Both the position numbers and the translations under genes were made by a program. A stretch of DNA of 64,000 nt from Bacillota bacterium (GTDB lineage Bacteria > Bacillota > Clostridia > Christensenellales > Christensenellaceae): contig JAEWMJ010000057.1 in NCBI GenBank assembly GCA_023393165.1, positions 62,001 through 126,000 on the forward strand, given 5' to 3'. The first letter of the stretch is position 1. The number at the start of each line of letters is the position of its first letter. Positions 1 through 8,759 of the stretch are shown piece after piece. A model generated the notes under the pieces. That model was not told where the DNA came from, made no database searches, and was given only the letters and a program-made list of their open reading frames with translations.

Positions 1-74
1 GAATACCTTTATCATTTGTTTATGTCAATACGATTAAGTATTTATATGTGAAATAAATACGTGTAATTACAAAT

Positions 75-1271
75 TTACCCGGCGAAAAATTCGTTTCCAA
101 AAAAAATGCGGTCCAGCATAAACAGCGCGCAGCCGTTGGTAACCGGGTTTCCCGCGGCCTTAAAATACTTTAAAATAATCCGGTTTATATCAGGGGCAAG
201 GCTGATGTTCTTAAGACGGGCGCGCACAAGTTCAAGAAAATCCTCCCCCAACTCGGGTATTCTTCCGCCTATGATCACAGCCTCCGGATTCATCATATTG
301 ATAATATTGCTGATCCCGTATGCAAGCCTGTTGGCTGCGTCTTCCAGCACGTTAAGGATCACTTCGTCTTTTTTCACGTACAACTCTTTTATGTCTTCAA
401 ACGTAAGATCCCGCCCGGCGGCGTCCGACGAGCGCCGCACGATTGCCGGAACGCTCGCAAGAGTTTCCAGGCAGCCTCTTTTTCCGCACTTGCAGACAGG
501 GCCGTTCATATCGACGGAAATATGCCCGAACTCCCCTGCATTGCCCAAAGCTCCCTCGAATATCTGGTTGTCCAGTATGATGCCCGCGCCGATGCCGACA
601 TCGATATCGATAAAAATCAGGCTTTTGATATCCTCTTCCATTCCGGCTTTTTCAAAATAAGCGCAAAAATGCGATTCGTTTCCCATTGCCACGGATGCGG
701 CGGGAAAATGGTTCTTAAGCCTTTCAAAAAAATCATTGTCCGGACCGATCTGTATCACCGTTGACTGGATCACCCTGCCCGCTGCGGTATCAATGATGCC
801 CGGTACCCCGATGCACAGGCCTGCAATCTTATCACTGGATATTTTAAGCTTTGCCAGTATTTTATCCAGATTTTGTATGGCAGCGCCGCCGATCTTTGAA
901 TAATCTTCCACGCCGACCCGTTTAAAAAGAAGCGGATTCCCTAAAAAATCGAACAATTCCAGGCTGAAGCCTCCGCCCGTAAATTCTATTCCGGCGACAT
1001 AACCGCCCTGGGGATTTATCTCCAGCATGATCGGTTTTCGCCCGCTTGTTTCGGACGTACCGGCGCCGGTTTCGAGCAGCAGTTCCCGCTCCAGCATTTC
1101 GTCCACCAGCGAGGAAACCGTGGTTGGACTGAGGCCGGTAATATTGGCAAGTTCCGCGCGTGAAACCGATCCGTGCCTGCGGATCAGACCAAAAAGCAGC
1201 GAAAGGTTCGCCTGTTTCATTGTCTGAAGATTGGACGGGGTTTCATTTTTGATCTTCTTTGCAGTCAGCAA
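75..1271 (-). CDS. ROK-family transcriptional regulator (NagC/XylR type)
   Basis: This protein of about 398 residues is probably a sugar-responsive repressor. An N-terminal winged helix (about residues 18-75, with SRAELANITGLSPTTVSSLV as the recognition region) is followed by a ROK sugar-kinase-like domain. The ROK signature is visible as GNAGEFGHISVD followed by the zinc motif CKCGKRGCLE. The start is taken as TTG because GGAGGAG lies seven bases upstream; an in-frame ATG at codon 18 would cut into the DNA-binding domain. It is the last gene of a minus-strand set with the HD protein and the thioesterase, 49 bases behind the former. No sugar operon is adjacent, so the ligand and targets cannot be named. 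The family is secure and the role is inferred. Confidence 0.9.
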   Translation of the reverse strand: MLTAKKIKNETPSNLQTMKQANLSLLFGLIRRHGSVSRAELANITGLSPTTVSSLVDEMLERELLLETGAGTSETSGRKPIMLEINPQGGYVAGIEFTGGGFSLELFDFLGNPLLFKRVGVEDYSKIGGAAIQNLDKILAKLKISSDKIAGLCIGVPGIIDTAAGRVIQSTVIQIGPDNDFFERLKNHFPAASVAMGNESHFCAYFEKAGMEEDIKSLIFIDIDVGIGAGIILDNQIFEGALGNAGEFGHISVDMNGPVCKCGKRGCLETLASVPAIVRRSSDAAGRDLTFEDIKELYVKKDEVILNVLEDAANRLAYGISNIINMMNPEAVIIGGRIPELGEDFLELVRARLKNISLAPDINRIILKYFKAAGNPVTNGCALFMLDRIFFGNEFFAG

Positions 1272-1320
1272 CTGATTCTCCTCCGCTTTTTCGTAAGTCC
1301 GGCGGCTTTTTGCCGGTGCA

Positions 1321-1866
1321 TCAGCCCATGAGTTCCATGCAGTTCATGACAAATTCCTGTTCCACTTTTTTAAAATCTTTCTCCGAGAAATCCGGATCGC
1401 TCAAAATATCCGGCGCTTCCGGGAAGACTTTTTCACCCATCAGAGTGTCGAATTCCGCGTAAAGCATCGCGTCGTCCACCGCATATACCTGCTTTGTTTC
1501 CTCCTGATTGAGAGAAATCCTGAAAGCCTTCCAGATGCATTCCTGCAGCCTGGATTCAATGGCAACGTATTCTAAAAGCTTCCTCTTCACTGGCCGGGTA
1601 ATGTCCGAAATATAGGCCTCGCTCGCGTCGTGCAGCAGGCATGCAAGGGCGACTTTTTTTGAATAGCCCCGGGCCCGTGCCTCGGCCGCACAATTTATGC
1701 AATGCTGAGCTACCGAAAAAAAATGCTCAAAATGTCCGTTGGCCCTGCAAAGAAGCGAAAGCGAATGCGCGATATCCATAAGTTTTATTACGGATGTGTT
1801 GGGCGCAGCGGGTGAAAAACGGATCTTGCTGTAAGTGGTGATACAATCAAGGGTGTCTTCGTTCAT
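1321..1866 (-). CDS. HD-domain phosphohydrolase
   Basis: This is a 181-residue soluble HD-superfamily metal-dependent hydrolase. The metal-binding residues are recognisable as H in FSVAQHC, the HD pair in CLLHDASEAY, and a later D in AVDDAMLYAEFD. The pattern RPVKRKL after the HD pair resembles YfbR-like and phage-type HD nucleotidases, so a nucleoside-monophosphate substrate is possible but not shown. The ATG start lies inside the end of the upstream thioesterase gene (20-base overlap), so the two are translationally coupled. The ROK regulator follows. The fold assignment is firm and the substrate is unknown. Confidence 0.82.
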   Translation of the reverse strand: MNEDTLDCITTYSKIRFSPAAPNTSVIKLMDIAHSLSLLCRANGHFEHFFSVAQHCINCAAEARARGYSKKVALACLLHDASEAYISDITRPVKRKLLEYVAIESRLQECIWKAFRISLNQEETKQVYAVDDAMLYAEFDTLMGEKVFPEAPDILSDPDFSEKDFKKVEQEFVMNCMELMG

Positions 1867-2284
1867 TTTCTCTTAAGTCCTCCGGGATTTGCTTGCTTGT
1901 AATATACATTGTTATCGTGCCCATGCAGAGGAGTTCGCCCGCCTGGTCCCTGATTTCCACATTGCAAACGCCTATGCGGCCTCCGTGCTGCCGAACGGTT
2001 GCATACGCCGTAATCTTTCCGCCGGAAGCGGGCCTTAAATAATGCATGTCCGCGCCCAGGGTCACGCAAATCTTTCCATAGGGAATGATCGCCGATCCTG
2101 CGGCAACGTCCGCCAGGGTATAATACGCGCCGCCATGCATTGTGCCCATCAGATTGCATGTTTCGGGCGCAAAATCCATTTCGGCTTCCGCGTATCCTTC
2201 CTGAATGCGGGTGAGTCTGATGCCGTTTCTTACGCTGAATTGATCGTGCTTGTTGAAATATTCCTGAAAAGCGTTCAGATCCAT
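1847..2284 (-). CDS. PaaI-type hotdog-fold thioesterase
   Basis: This 145-residue protein belongs to the hotdog acyl-CoA thioesterase family (PaaI/YbgC/4HBT). The hallmark MGTMHGGAYYTLADVAAGSA helix segment, with its HGG catalytic-site turn, is present at about residues 46-65 and is followed by the conserved strand-rich core. The expected role is hydrolysis of an acyl-CoA or aryl-CoA thioester in the cytoplasm. The start is ATG with GGAGAA upstream. It is the first gene of the minus-strand group thioesterase, HD hydrolase, ROK regulator. Nothing in the context identifies the acyl group. Confidence 0.88.
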   Translation of the reverse strand: MDLNAFQEYFNKHDQFSVRNGIRLTRIQEGYAEAEMDFAPETCNLMGTMHGGAYYTLADVAAGSAIIPYGKICVTLGADMHYLRPASGGKITAYATVRQHGGRIGVCNVEIRDQAGELLCMGTITMYITSKQIPEDLRENERRHP

Positions 2285-2407
2285 ATACAGTTTTCTCCAA
2301 AAGATAATTTCTCAAATATTTTCCGCAAGCCTATTGTAAACTATTCTGCCAAAACACACAAATATTTTTTCTGCCGCGCCCAATCAAATTTCACCGGAAC
2401 AGGCGAA

Positions 2408-2436
2408 TTGAAAGCCCCGGAAGAAAGAAGTATAAT
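2408..2436 (+). promoter_or_regulatory. Sigma-A type promoter for the macro-domain gene
   Basis: TTGAAA at 2408-2413 and a perfect TATAAT at 2431-2436 are separated by exactly 17 bases. The start codon of the macro-domain gene is 33 bases downstream, with GGAGG at 2456-2460. Confidence 0.7.
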
Positions 2437-2468
2437 GGATAAAAACAACCGGTATGGAGGTTTTTTAT

Positions 2469-2981
2469 ATGGGATTTCATATTATCCGGGGCGATATCAC
2501 CCTGCAAAAAACGGATGCAATCGTGAATGCGGCAAACACTTCGCTGCTTGGCGGCGGCGGTGTGGACGGCGCGATTCACCTCGCGGCGGGCCCAGGCCTT
2601 TTGGAAGAATGCAGAACCCTTAAGGGATGCCAAACCGGCAAAGCCAAAATAACAAAAGGATACGGTCTCGCGGCAAAATACGTGATCCATACGCCCGGTC
2701 CGGTTTGGCGCGGAGGAAACGCGGGCGAGGAAGCGCTGCTTGAAAGCTGTTATGATTCCTGCCTGAACCTGGCCCTGGAAAACGGCTGCAAATCCGTATC
2801 CTTCCCGTCTATCAGCACGGGCGTGTACCGGTTCCCGCTTCCCCTGGCCGCAAAAATCGCAGCCGGCGCCATACTCGCCTTTATTCGCAGCCATCCGGAA
2901 ATGGAAGTTACAATGGTTTGCTTTGACGAAGCGACAAAAAAAGCGTATGAAGAAGCGCTCGGAAGCTGTAGGGAATCATAA
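2469..2981 (+). CDS. Macro-domain protein (O-acetyl-ADP-ribose deacetylase-like)
   Basis: This 170-residue single macro domain resembles E. coli YmdB. The ADP-ribose-binding signatures are clear: DAIVNAANTSLLGGGGVDG at about residues 16-34, a GYGLAAKYVIHTPGP segment, and SISTGVYRFP near residue 120. The expected activity is removal of ADP-ribose-type modifications or deacetylation of O-acetyl-ADP-ribose. An ATG 15 bases upstream overlaps the GGAGG ribosome site, so the ATG at 2469, eight bases after GGAGG, is the real start. The gene is monocistronic, transcribed away from the thioesterase group, and has its own consensus promoter. No ADP-ribosyltransferase or toxin partner is adjacent. Confidence 0.92.
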   Translation: MGFHIIRGDITLQKTDAIVNAANTSLLGGGGVDGAIHLAAGPGLLEECRTLKGCQTGKAKITKGYGLAAKYVIHTPGPVWRGGNAGEEALLESCYDSCLNLALENGCKSVSFPSISTGVYRFPLPLAAKIAAGAILAFIRSHPEMEVTMVCFDEATKKAYEEALGSCRES

Positions 2982-3069
2982 CTGCCTCTTGCCTGCAACC
3001 GATTTGATTCCGATACGGAAGCTATCTGTGCTAATATAAAAAGACGGATCGTTTTTAAGGGGTGGGGAT

Positions 3070-3560
3070 ATGCTAAGAAAGCCCAACCGTTTGTGTCATT
3101 TTGATTACAGCAGTTACGGGGCATATTTTATTACTATCTGCATTCAAAGTAAAAAGAATATATTATGGAATGTAGGGGCGCGCATAGCGCGTCTGAGTGA
3201 ACCGCTGCCATTAACAGATTACGGTTATATAGCAGAAAAGTCCATACAAAATATAGACAGAATATATCCATTTGTTCATATTGACAAATACGTTATCATG
3301 CCCAATCATATCCATATGATCATCAAAATAATAAAACCCCGGAAAACGAAATTTTATCGGAACAAAAACTACGCACCCCTACAATATCAACCATTGTCAA
3401 CCAGATGAAAGGGTTTGTATCCAAACAAATCGGATTTTCGATATGGCAAAAATTATTTCATGATCACATCATCCGCAACGAGGACGAATACAGGCAAATA
3501 TGGAATTATATTGATACTAATCCGTTGAAATGGCATGAAGATTGTTTCTACAATGATTGA
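3070..3560 (+). pseudogene. REP-associated tyrosine transposase (RAYT, IS200-like), frameshifted
   Basis: The first part (3070 to about 3340) reads as a Y1-transposase of the RAYT group: an N-terminal FDYSSYGAYFITICIQ, then the HUH metal motif PNHIHMII. The frame then runs to an early stop at 3406. The rest of the domain continues in the next frame, from about 3340 to the stop at 3558, ending TIVNQMKGFVSKQIGFSIWQ and a tail typical of RAYTs (NYIDTNPLKWHEDCFY). A one-base change in the AAAACCCC run near 3331-3340 would restore one reading frame. Ribosome site GGGGTGGGG precedes the ATG. As read it is an inactive or programmed-frameshift copy; a sequencing error is also possible. Confidence 0.82.
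3172..3193 (+). repeat. REP-like palindrome inside the RAYT gene
   Basis: The 22 bases GTAGGGGCGCG...GCGCGTC lie within the transposase reading frame (encoding VGARIAR). They are the reverse complement, with one mismatch, of a second copy at 3567-3588 just after the gene. Confidence 0.75.
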
Positions 3561-3566
3561 ACATAT

Positions 3567-3588
3567 GACGCGCAATGCGCGCCCCTAC
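3567..3588 (-). repeat. REP-like palindrome downstream of the RAYT gene
   Basis: This is the inverted partner of 3172-3193 (21 of 22 bases match). It begins seven bases after the stop codon of the frameshifted transposase and contains its own small GCGC-rich dyad. RAYT proteins act on REP-type palindromes of this kind. Confidence 0.72.
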
Positions 3589-3656
3589 GTTCAGAACGAA
3601 AAAGGGGTGAAAATTGTATGATAATCTTATTGTTTTTTATATGTCAAAAATAGTGA

Positions 3657-3892
3657 GGGCGCCTGAAAGGTTCAAACACAAGGCATTTTGAGCATTGCGA
3701 CGCAAGCGTAGTTAAACCTACGCTGAGGAGAGCTAAGCCTACCGCCGCCAGTGGCGGAAAAAGGAAGGCAAAAGCTCACTGAACGCGAGATGAATGCAAG
3801 CGTTATTCCAAAAGAATTACTACCGCGCAGTATGAATCCGCAGTGAAGTGGGAGGAAAAATAACGCAGTAGTTGATCCTTCTCAGACGTCCG
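3657..3892. mobile_element. MITE-like repeat family 1, copy 1 (eroded ends)
   Basis: This element of about 235 bp is shared with 18417-18694, 42827-42943 and 59038-59286. Shared landmarks are ACAAGGCATTTTGAGCATTG, the CTACGCTGAGGAG block, the CCGCC...GGCGG hairpin, and CACTGAACGCGAGATGAAT. The ends have diverged from the family AGGCTGCTGAAAA terminal repeat. It abuts the 3' end of hypE. It fills most of the 335-base gene-free stretch 3561-3895; the remainder holds the REP-like copy and AT-rich DNA. Confidence 0.8.
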
Positions 3893-3895
3893 AAC

Positions 3896-4876
3896 CTAGC
3901 AAATTCGGGGCAGGCCTTCACCATACAACACATCCAAATGCCGCCTTCCGCCCAGTCTTGTACGAAGCGCCACCCCTTTGCCGTTTGTCACGGACCCGAT
4001 GACAGCGGCGTCCCTGCCGTATGCATGCGTTTTTAATATCTCAAGCGCGCGGTCCGCATCTTTTTCCGAAACCGCAAGTACCATTTTCCCTTCGTTTCCC
4101 ATATACAGGGGATCCAACCCAAGGATACCACAGAACGCCGCCACCTGTTCCGCAACGGGAACATCCTGCTCGTTGATCTCGATTCCGCACCCGGAAGCCG
4201 CCGCAAACTCGTTCAATATGGTGGCAAGGCCTCCGCGCGTAACGTCGCGCATTGCCTTTACCGCAACGCCCGCGTCCAAAAGAGCTGTGGCCATGCGATT
4301 TAAAGGCGCCAGATCGCTCTCAATAGTATTCTGAATAGCCATCCTGGCGCTCAAGATCGCGGCATGATGGTCCCCCATGGTACCGGAGACCAAAAGAACA
4401 TCCCCTGCTTCGCACAGCCTGGGGCTTACCCTCCGCCCCGCAGGTACAAACCCGATCCCGGCGGTGTTGATGTAAAGGCCCCCGTTGCCGCCGATCACCT
4501 TGGTATCCCCCGCCACAATCATAACGCCCGCCTCTTCCGCGGTATTCTTCATGGATAACGCGATACGGTCAAGCAGCGCGATATCAAGGCCTTCTTCCAG
4601 AATAAATCCGCATGTCAGGTATTTTGGCCGGGCTCCGTTCATGGCAAGGTCGTTCACCGTTCCGCAAATGCTGAGCCGCCCGATGTCCCCTCCCTGAAAA
4701 AACAGGGGATCCACCACAAAACTGTCTGTGGTTACGGCAATTGTGCCAGCGCCGGGAACAACCGCGGCGTCTTCCATCGCGTTTAAGACTTCGTTTCCAA
4801 AATATTTGGCAAATACGTCCCGTATCAGTTCGGAAGTGGCGCGCCCGCCGCTTCCGTGGGCCATGGTTATTTTCAT
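3896..4876 (-). CDS. hypE: [NiFe]-hydrogenase maturation protein HypE
   Basis: This 326-residue protein dehydrates the carbamoyl group, carried on its C-terminal cysteine, to the cyanide ligand of the NiFe site. The PurM/AIR-synthase fold is visible as MAHGSGGRATSELI at the start, then TTDSFVVDPLFF, AGDTKVI and MRDVTRGGLATILNE. The protein ends in LPRIC, and that terminal Cys is the thiocarboxamide acceptor in the family. The ATG overlaps the hypD stop as ATGA, so the two are translationally coupled. It is the last gene of the ech-hyp operon and is followed directly by a MITE-like element. A longer upstream reading frame exists but lies entirely inside hypD and was rejected. Confidence 0.96.
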   Translation of the reverse strand: MKITMAHGSGGRATSELIRDVFAKYFGNEVLNAMEDAAVVPGAGTIAVTTDSFVVDPLFFQGGDIGRLSICGTVNDLAMNGARPKYLTCGFILEEGLDIALLDRIALSMKNTAEEAGVMIVAGDTKVIGGNGGLYINTAGIGFVPAGRRVSPRLCEAGDVLLVSGTMGDHHAAILSARMAIQNTIESDLAPLNRMATALLDAGVAVKAMRDVTRGGLATILNEFAAASGCGIEINEQDVPVAEQVAAFCGILGLDPLYMGNEGKMVLAVSEKDADRALEILKTHAYGRDAAVIGSVTNGKGVALRTRLGGRRHLDVLYGEGLPRIC

Positions 4877-5922
4877 TTTCCGCCCGTCCTTTCGTAACTG
4901 TACCAGGAATAACAGGCCCCTTCCATGGATACCATGCAGGCACCTTTGGGGCTTTGCGGCGTACAGGCCGTGCCGAAATACGGGCATTCCGCCGGCACAA
5001 GCTTTCCTGTAAGCACGTCGCCGCACCGGCATCCGCCGGTATCGCCCGCATCCCGCATGTTCTCCCGGCTGCCGGCGTCGTACTTAAGGAACTCTTCCCG
5101 CAAATAAAGTCCTGAGCCGGGGATGCCGCCCATTCCCCGCCAGAAAGCTTCTCCGGGTTCAAAATACCTGTTCAGCAGTTCCTCCGCCCGGCCGTTGCCC
5201 TTTTCGCGGACGGCGGACGGATACAGGTTCACTACACTTCCCTTTCCCTTCAGCCGGAGAAGCGAATAAACAGCCGCCAGTATCCCCGGGCCGTCGAACG
5301 AAGCGACCGCAAAAGGGATATGATATTTTTCCGCGATCGGCCGGTACATTTCACTGCCCGTGATCACGCTCACATGGCCGGGCGCAATGAAACCGTCAAT
5401 CCCGCTGTTTTTTGCGCATATCCATTCGATCGCACCGGGCATTGTTTTAACGGAGGTTAAAAAACGGATATTCCGGATCCCCTCCCTCTCCGATTGTTCC
5501 ATCATCATGGCGTAAATGGGCGCGGTTGTCTCAAACCCTACCGCGGCAAATACGTAGATGGTTTGGGGATCCGCTTTTGCGAGACTAAGGCAGTCAAACG
5601 GCGAATACACCATCCGCACCCGTCCGCCCCGGGCTTTTTGGTCCATCAGGCTGCCCTTTGTTCCGGGCACACGCATCATGTCCCCGAACGTAACCACTTC
5701 GTGGGAACCCGCATGCGCCAATTCGCAGAGACGGTCGATATAGGCAGGGACGGTTACGCAAACCGGGCATCCCGGCCCGGATACCAAACGGATGCGGTCC
5801 GGGATTATGCTGCGGATACCGCATTTTGCGATTGCCGCCGTATGCGTTCCGCAAACCTCCATAATGGAAACAGGCCTGCCGCCGTATTCCTTTAAAGCGT
5901 TTACTATGTCCTGAAGCTGCAA
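4873..5922 (-). CDS. hypD: [NiFe]-hydrogenase maturation protein HypD
   Basis: HypD (349 residues) is the iron-sulfur scaffold on which Fe(CN)2CO is assembled with HypC and HypE. It shows EVCGTHT (Cys-His region), GPGCPVCVT, and the C-terminal cysteine cluster in CRCGDVLTGKLVPAECP and onward (CTPQSPKGAC, MEGACYSWY). No ATG fits the N terminus. The TTG at 5922 is preferred because GAGGAGG, overlapping the hypC end, sits seven bases upstream; a start further out would overlap hypC heavily. It lies two bases after the hypC stop and shares ATGA with hypE. Confidence 0.95.
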   Translation of the reverse strand: MQLQDIVNALKEYGGRPVSIMEVCGTHTAAIAKCGIRSIIPDRIRLVSGPGCPVCVTVPAYIDRLCELAHAGSHEVVTFGDMMRVPGTKGSLMDQKARGGRVRMVYSPFDCLSLAKADPQTIYVFAAVGFETTAPIYAMMMEQSEREGIRNIRFLTSVKTMPGAIEWICAKNSGIDGFIAPGHVSVITGSEMYRPIAEKYHIPFAVASFDGPGILAAVYSLLRLKGKGSVVNLYPSAVREKGNGRAEELLNRYFEPGEAFWRGMGGIPGSGLYLREEFLKYDAGSRENMRDAGDTGGCRCGDVLTGKLVPAECPYFGTACTPQSPKGACMVSMEGACYSWYSYERTGGK

Positions 5923-5924
5923 CT

Positions 5925-6149
5925 CTAAGCCTCCTCGCGCATATGGCCGATTTCGGACAGAATATCCATGATTATATCGCTGTCTTCTTCCGATAGCACC
6001 TGTATGATGCATCCGGCATGCACCAGCACGCTGTCCCCGACCTTAACGTCCACAAGTCCGGCCTGCGCTTCCACCAGATTGCCGCTGAAATCCACCACAG
6101 CGCGGTATCCGTCCAGACTTTTTACCCTTCCGGGCACTGCAATACACAT
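5925..6149 (-). CDS. hypC: [NiFe]-hydrogenase maturation chaperone HypC
   Basis: This is a 74-residue HypC/HybG/HupF protein. It begins MCIAVPGRV, with the essential Cys2 that binds the Fe(CN)2CO unit, and has the conserved VHAGCIIQVLSEED stretch. The family is usually 70-90 residues, so it is full length. It shuttles iron from the HypD scaffold to the large subunit EchE. It lies 16 bases after hypF and directly before hypD in the same minus-strand operon. Confidence 0.96.
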   Translation of the reverse strand: MCIAVPGRVKSLDGYRAVVDFSGNLVEAQAGLVDVKVGDSVLVHAGCIIQVLSEEDSDIIMDILSEIGHMREEA

Positions 6150-6165
6150 ATTTTAAAGATCCCTC

Positions 6166-8421
6166 TCATTCTGTTTTCTGCGCGGCAATAAACGCCTGCC
6201 CCAGAGCGACGCCGCCGTCGTTCATCGGGACTTTCCGGTTTATATAAACCTCAAATCCATGTTTTTCAAGGCCGTCCGCACAATCCTCGAGCAGCATACT
6301 GTTCGCGAAAACGCCGCCGCTCAACGCCACCGTATTTGTTTCGTATTCCTTGCGAAGCTGCACGCAAAAGTTTATCACCATCCATAAAACCGCCCGGTGA
6401 AACCCCAGAGCGATCGACCCGGGATCCGCCCCGCTTAAAAAGGCGTCCGCAATCTCACCCGCCAGGCGCACCTGGTCCGCAACCAGGATTCCGTTCTGCC
6501 GGGCCGATTCAAAATATACGGGATAGGGCTCCTTTCCTTCATCCAGCGCCCGCCACGCCAGGTTTTCAAGCGCTATGGCGCATTCGCCCTCAAAACTATT
6601 ATACACTCCCGCACCCAAAATAGCACTCACCGCATCAAACAGCCTGCCCATGCTGGAGGTCTTGTATACCGCTACATTGTTCTTAACAGCCGCCTTTACC
6701 GTGTCATACCTGTCATCCAGGCCGGCTTTTTCTGCCGCCAGAAGATACGCGTCCGCGCAAAGCGCGGCGTCCCGCGCGGCATTGTCCCCGCCGCAAAGCT
6801 TCACATAGGACAAATGCCCTGCCCGTTTGTAATCGGGCCCTTCGCAAACCAGAAACTCGCCGCCCCAGACCGCGCCGTCTTCTCCCCATCCGGTACCGTC
6901 AAACGCAACGCCGATTACTTTTTTCATGATCCCGTGCTCGGCCAGCACCGAAGCGATATGCGCATGGTGATGCTGCACGCGCAGGAGCGGAAGCCCCAGT
7001 TCTTCCGCAAAACGGGCGCTCCTGTAATCCGGGTGCAGGTCGCAGGCAGCGGCCCGGGGGCGGATGGAAAACAGGGATGTCATATGCCGGTAGTTTTGTG
7101 CGTAAACGTCCAGAACGTCCCGCCCGTCCAGATCACCGAAATACTGGCTCATATACGCCCTGTTGCCCGCGGCCAGGCAAAACGACGCCTTTAAATCGCC
7201 TCCCGCGGCAAACAGATGTTCTTTTGAACACACGGGCAACGTTAATGGGGATGGAACAAGTCCCCGGCTGCGCCGGATGACCTGCGCTTTTCCCGCCGCA
7301 ACGCGTACAACCGAATCGTCCAGGGATATCAAAATGCGCCTTTTGTTATATAAAACGCCGTCCAGATTATGAGGATCGGTTCCATAAACGGATAAAACAT
7401 CTTCATCCTCTTTCATAATAGGCCGGTCTGTGAGATTTGCGCTGGTTGTAACAAGAGGCCCGCACGCGTCCATCAAAAGTTCCTGCAGGGGCGTATACGG
7501 CAGGAACGCGCCCAGGTAACGGCTTTTGCCGCATACATCCGGCGCGAGTTCGGATCCGCTGCAGGACAGGAGTACGATGGGGCGCGCGGAAGACAGGAGC
7601 AATTTTTCCTCGCTTACATTTACCGCGCAGTGTTTGCGTATCTCGCCAGCCGATTTGAACATGACCGCAAAGGGTTTTTTGTCCCTTTGCTTCAAAAACC
7701 GCAGACGCGCCACAGCTTTTTGCGAAAACGGACTGCATGCAAAATGATAACCGCCGATTCCCTTGACCGCAATCACGCCGTCTGTGCGGAGAATTTCCGC
7801 AGCCTTCTCAAACGCTGCGCCTTCAAGCAGTTCGCATTTGCTGTCTTTCCAAATCAGATAAGGCCCGCAGTCGTTGCAGGAAATCGTCTGCGCAAAATCC
7901 CTGCGCCCTCCCGACGTATACTCCTCTTTGCAGGCCGGACACATTTCAAAATCCCGCATTGTCGTTCTGCACCGATCATACGGCAGTTCTCCTATGATGC
8001 TGTACCGGGGGCCGCAGGAAACGCAGCTGATAAAGGCGTTTTTATATCTTCTGTCCGCACTGTCGTACATCTCTTTCCTGCAGTCCGCGCACAAAGGCAG
8101 ATCGGCAGGGACAAGGGGGGCATCGTCCGGCGCGCTGCCGCTTTGGACGATTGTAAAATCCGGGAACCCGAGGCAGGGAATTTCCTCTGCCGTGATATCC
8201 GTGATCTCGGCGCCCGGCGGCGCCTCGTTTTGAATCGCATTTAAAAAACGCCCGATCCCGTCCGGGTCTCCGGACGCAATCAGCGCAACAATACCGCCGT
8301 CATTTTTTACGGTGCCCGTAATACCGCATTTTTTAGCCAATTGAACCACAAAGGGGCGGAAACCCACCCCCTGCACAAGACCGTAAATATGAATATGGTA
8401 GGTCGATTGTTTTTCAATCAT
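6166..8421 (-). CDS. hypF: Carbamoyltransferase HypF
   Basis: HypF (751 residues) uses carbamoyl phosphate and ATP to make the thiocarbamate on HypE, the source of the cyanide ligands. All domains are in order: an acylphosphatase domain (GLVQGVGFRPFV, residues about 12-90); two zinc fingers with four CxxC pairs (CADCRKEM, CVSCGPRY, CPACKEEY, CNDCGPY, residues about 108-185); a YrdC-like domain (about 200-390); and a Kae1/carbamoyltransferase domain with HHAHIASVLAE, FDGTGWGEDGAVWGGE and LSGGVFANSMLLE. Length is normal for the family. The ATG overlaps the hypA stop as ATGA. Confidence 0.97.
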   Translation of the reverse strand: MIEKQSTYHIHIYGLVQGVGFRPFVVQLAKKCGITGTVKNDGGIVALIASGDPDGIGRFLNAIQNEAPPGAEITDITAEEIPCLGFPDFTIVQSGSAPDDAPLVPADLPLCADCRKEMYDSADRRYKNAFISCVSCGPRYSIIGELPYDRCRTTMRDFEMCPACKEEYTSGGRRDFAQTISCNDCGPYLIWKDSKCELLEGAAFEKAAEILRTDGVIAVKGIGGYHFACSPFSQKAVARLRFLKQRDKKPFAVMFKSAGEIRKHCAVNVSEEKLLLSSARPIVLLSCSGSELAPDVCGKSRYLGAFLPYTPLQELLMDACGPLVTTSANLTDRPIMKEDEDVLSVYGTDPHNLDGVLYNKRRILISLDDSVVRVAAGKAQVIRRSRGLVPSPLTLPVCSKEHLFAAGGDLKASFCLAAGNRAYMSQYFGDLDGRDVLDVYAQNYRHMTSLFSIRPRAAACDLHPDYRSARFAEELGLPLLRVQHHHAHIASVLAEHGIMKKVIGVAFDGTGWGEDGAVWGGEFLVCEGPDYKRAGHLSYVKLCGGDNAARDAALCADAYLLAAEKAGLDDRYDTVKAAVKNNVAVYKTSSMGRLFDAVSAILGAGVYNSFEGECAIALENLAWRALDEGKEPYPVYFESARQNGILVADQVRLAGEIADAFLSGADPGSIALGFHRAVLWMVINFCVQLRKEYETNTVALSGGVFANSMLLEDCADGLEKHGFEVYINRKVPMNDGGVALGQAFIAAQKTE

Positions 8422-8759
8422 ATGGCTTCGATACTCTCAATACTCATTTCCCGTCCCACTTCGCTTGGGACCCCCTGCGCGCCGCAATGGGGACAGTCAA
8501 AATGGAAGGGTTTGCGTACAAACATTTCCCCGCATTCCGGGCATTTTAACATGGCCTTCACCGCTCGCACGGAAATTTCCGCGCCTTCGCAGATTGTACC
8601 CGCAGCCGCGTCCTCAAAATGCATGCGGATGGTATCTCCTGAATAACCCGAATTCTCGCCTATCACCAGATTGATTTTGGTTACCTTGTTTTTGCCTTCG
8701 GAATGCGCCTGCTCTATCGCATGCTCAATGATATGAATGGCCTCATGGTATTCATGCAT
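8418..8759 (-). CDS. hypA: Hydrogenase nickel incorporation protein HypA
   Basis: HypA (113 residues) delivers nickel to the large subunit with HypB. It starts MHEYHEAIHII, with His2 and Glu3 as in the nickel-binding N terminus of the family. The zinc site is CPECGEMF ... CPHCG. GGAGG lies eight bases before this ATG; an upstream reading frame overlaps echF and was discarded. It overlaps echF by 8 bases and hypF by 4. No hypB is found in this window, so the GTPase partner must be elsewhere or replaced. Confidence 0.94.
   Translation of the reverse strand: MHEYHEAIHIIEHAIEQAHSEGKNKVTKINLVIGENSGYSGDTIRMHFEDAAAGTICEGAEISVRAVKAMLKCPECGEMFVRKPFHFDCPHCGAQGVPSEVGREMSIESIEAI

Noticed and set aside
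2454..2468. Upstream ATG for the macro-domain protein
   Set aside because: It overlaps the GGAGG ribosome site itself; the ATG at 2469 has correct spacing.
3896..5032. Longer HypE with 52 extra N-terminal residues
   Set aside because: The extension lies inside hypD in another frame. MKITMAHGSGG with the ATGA overlap is the family-typical start.
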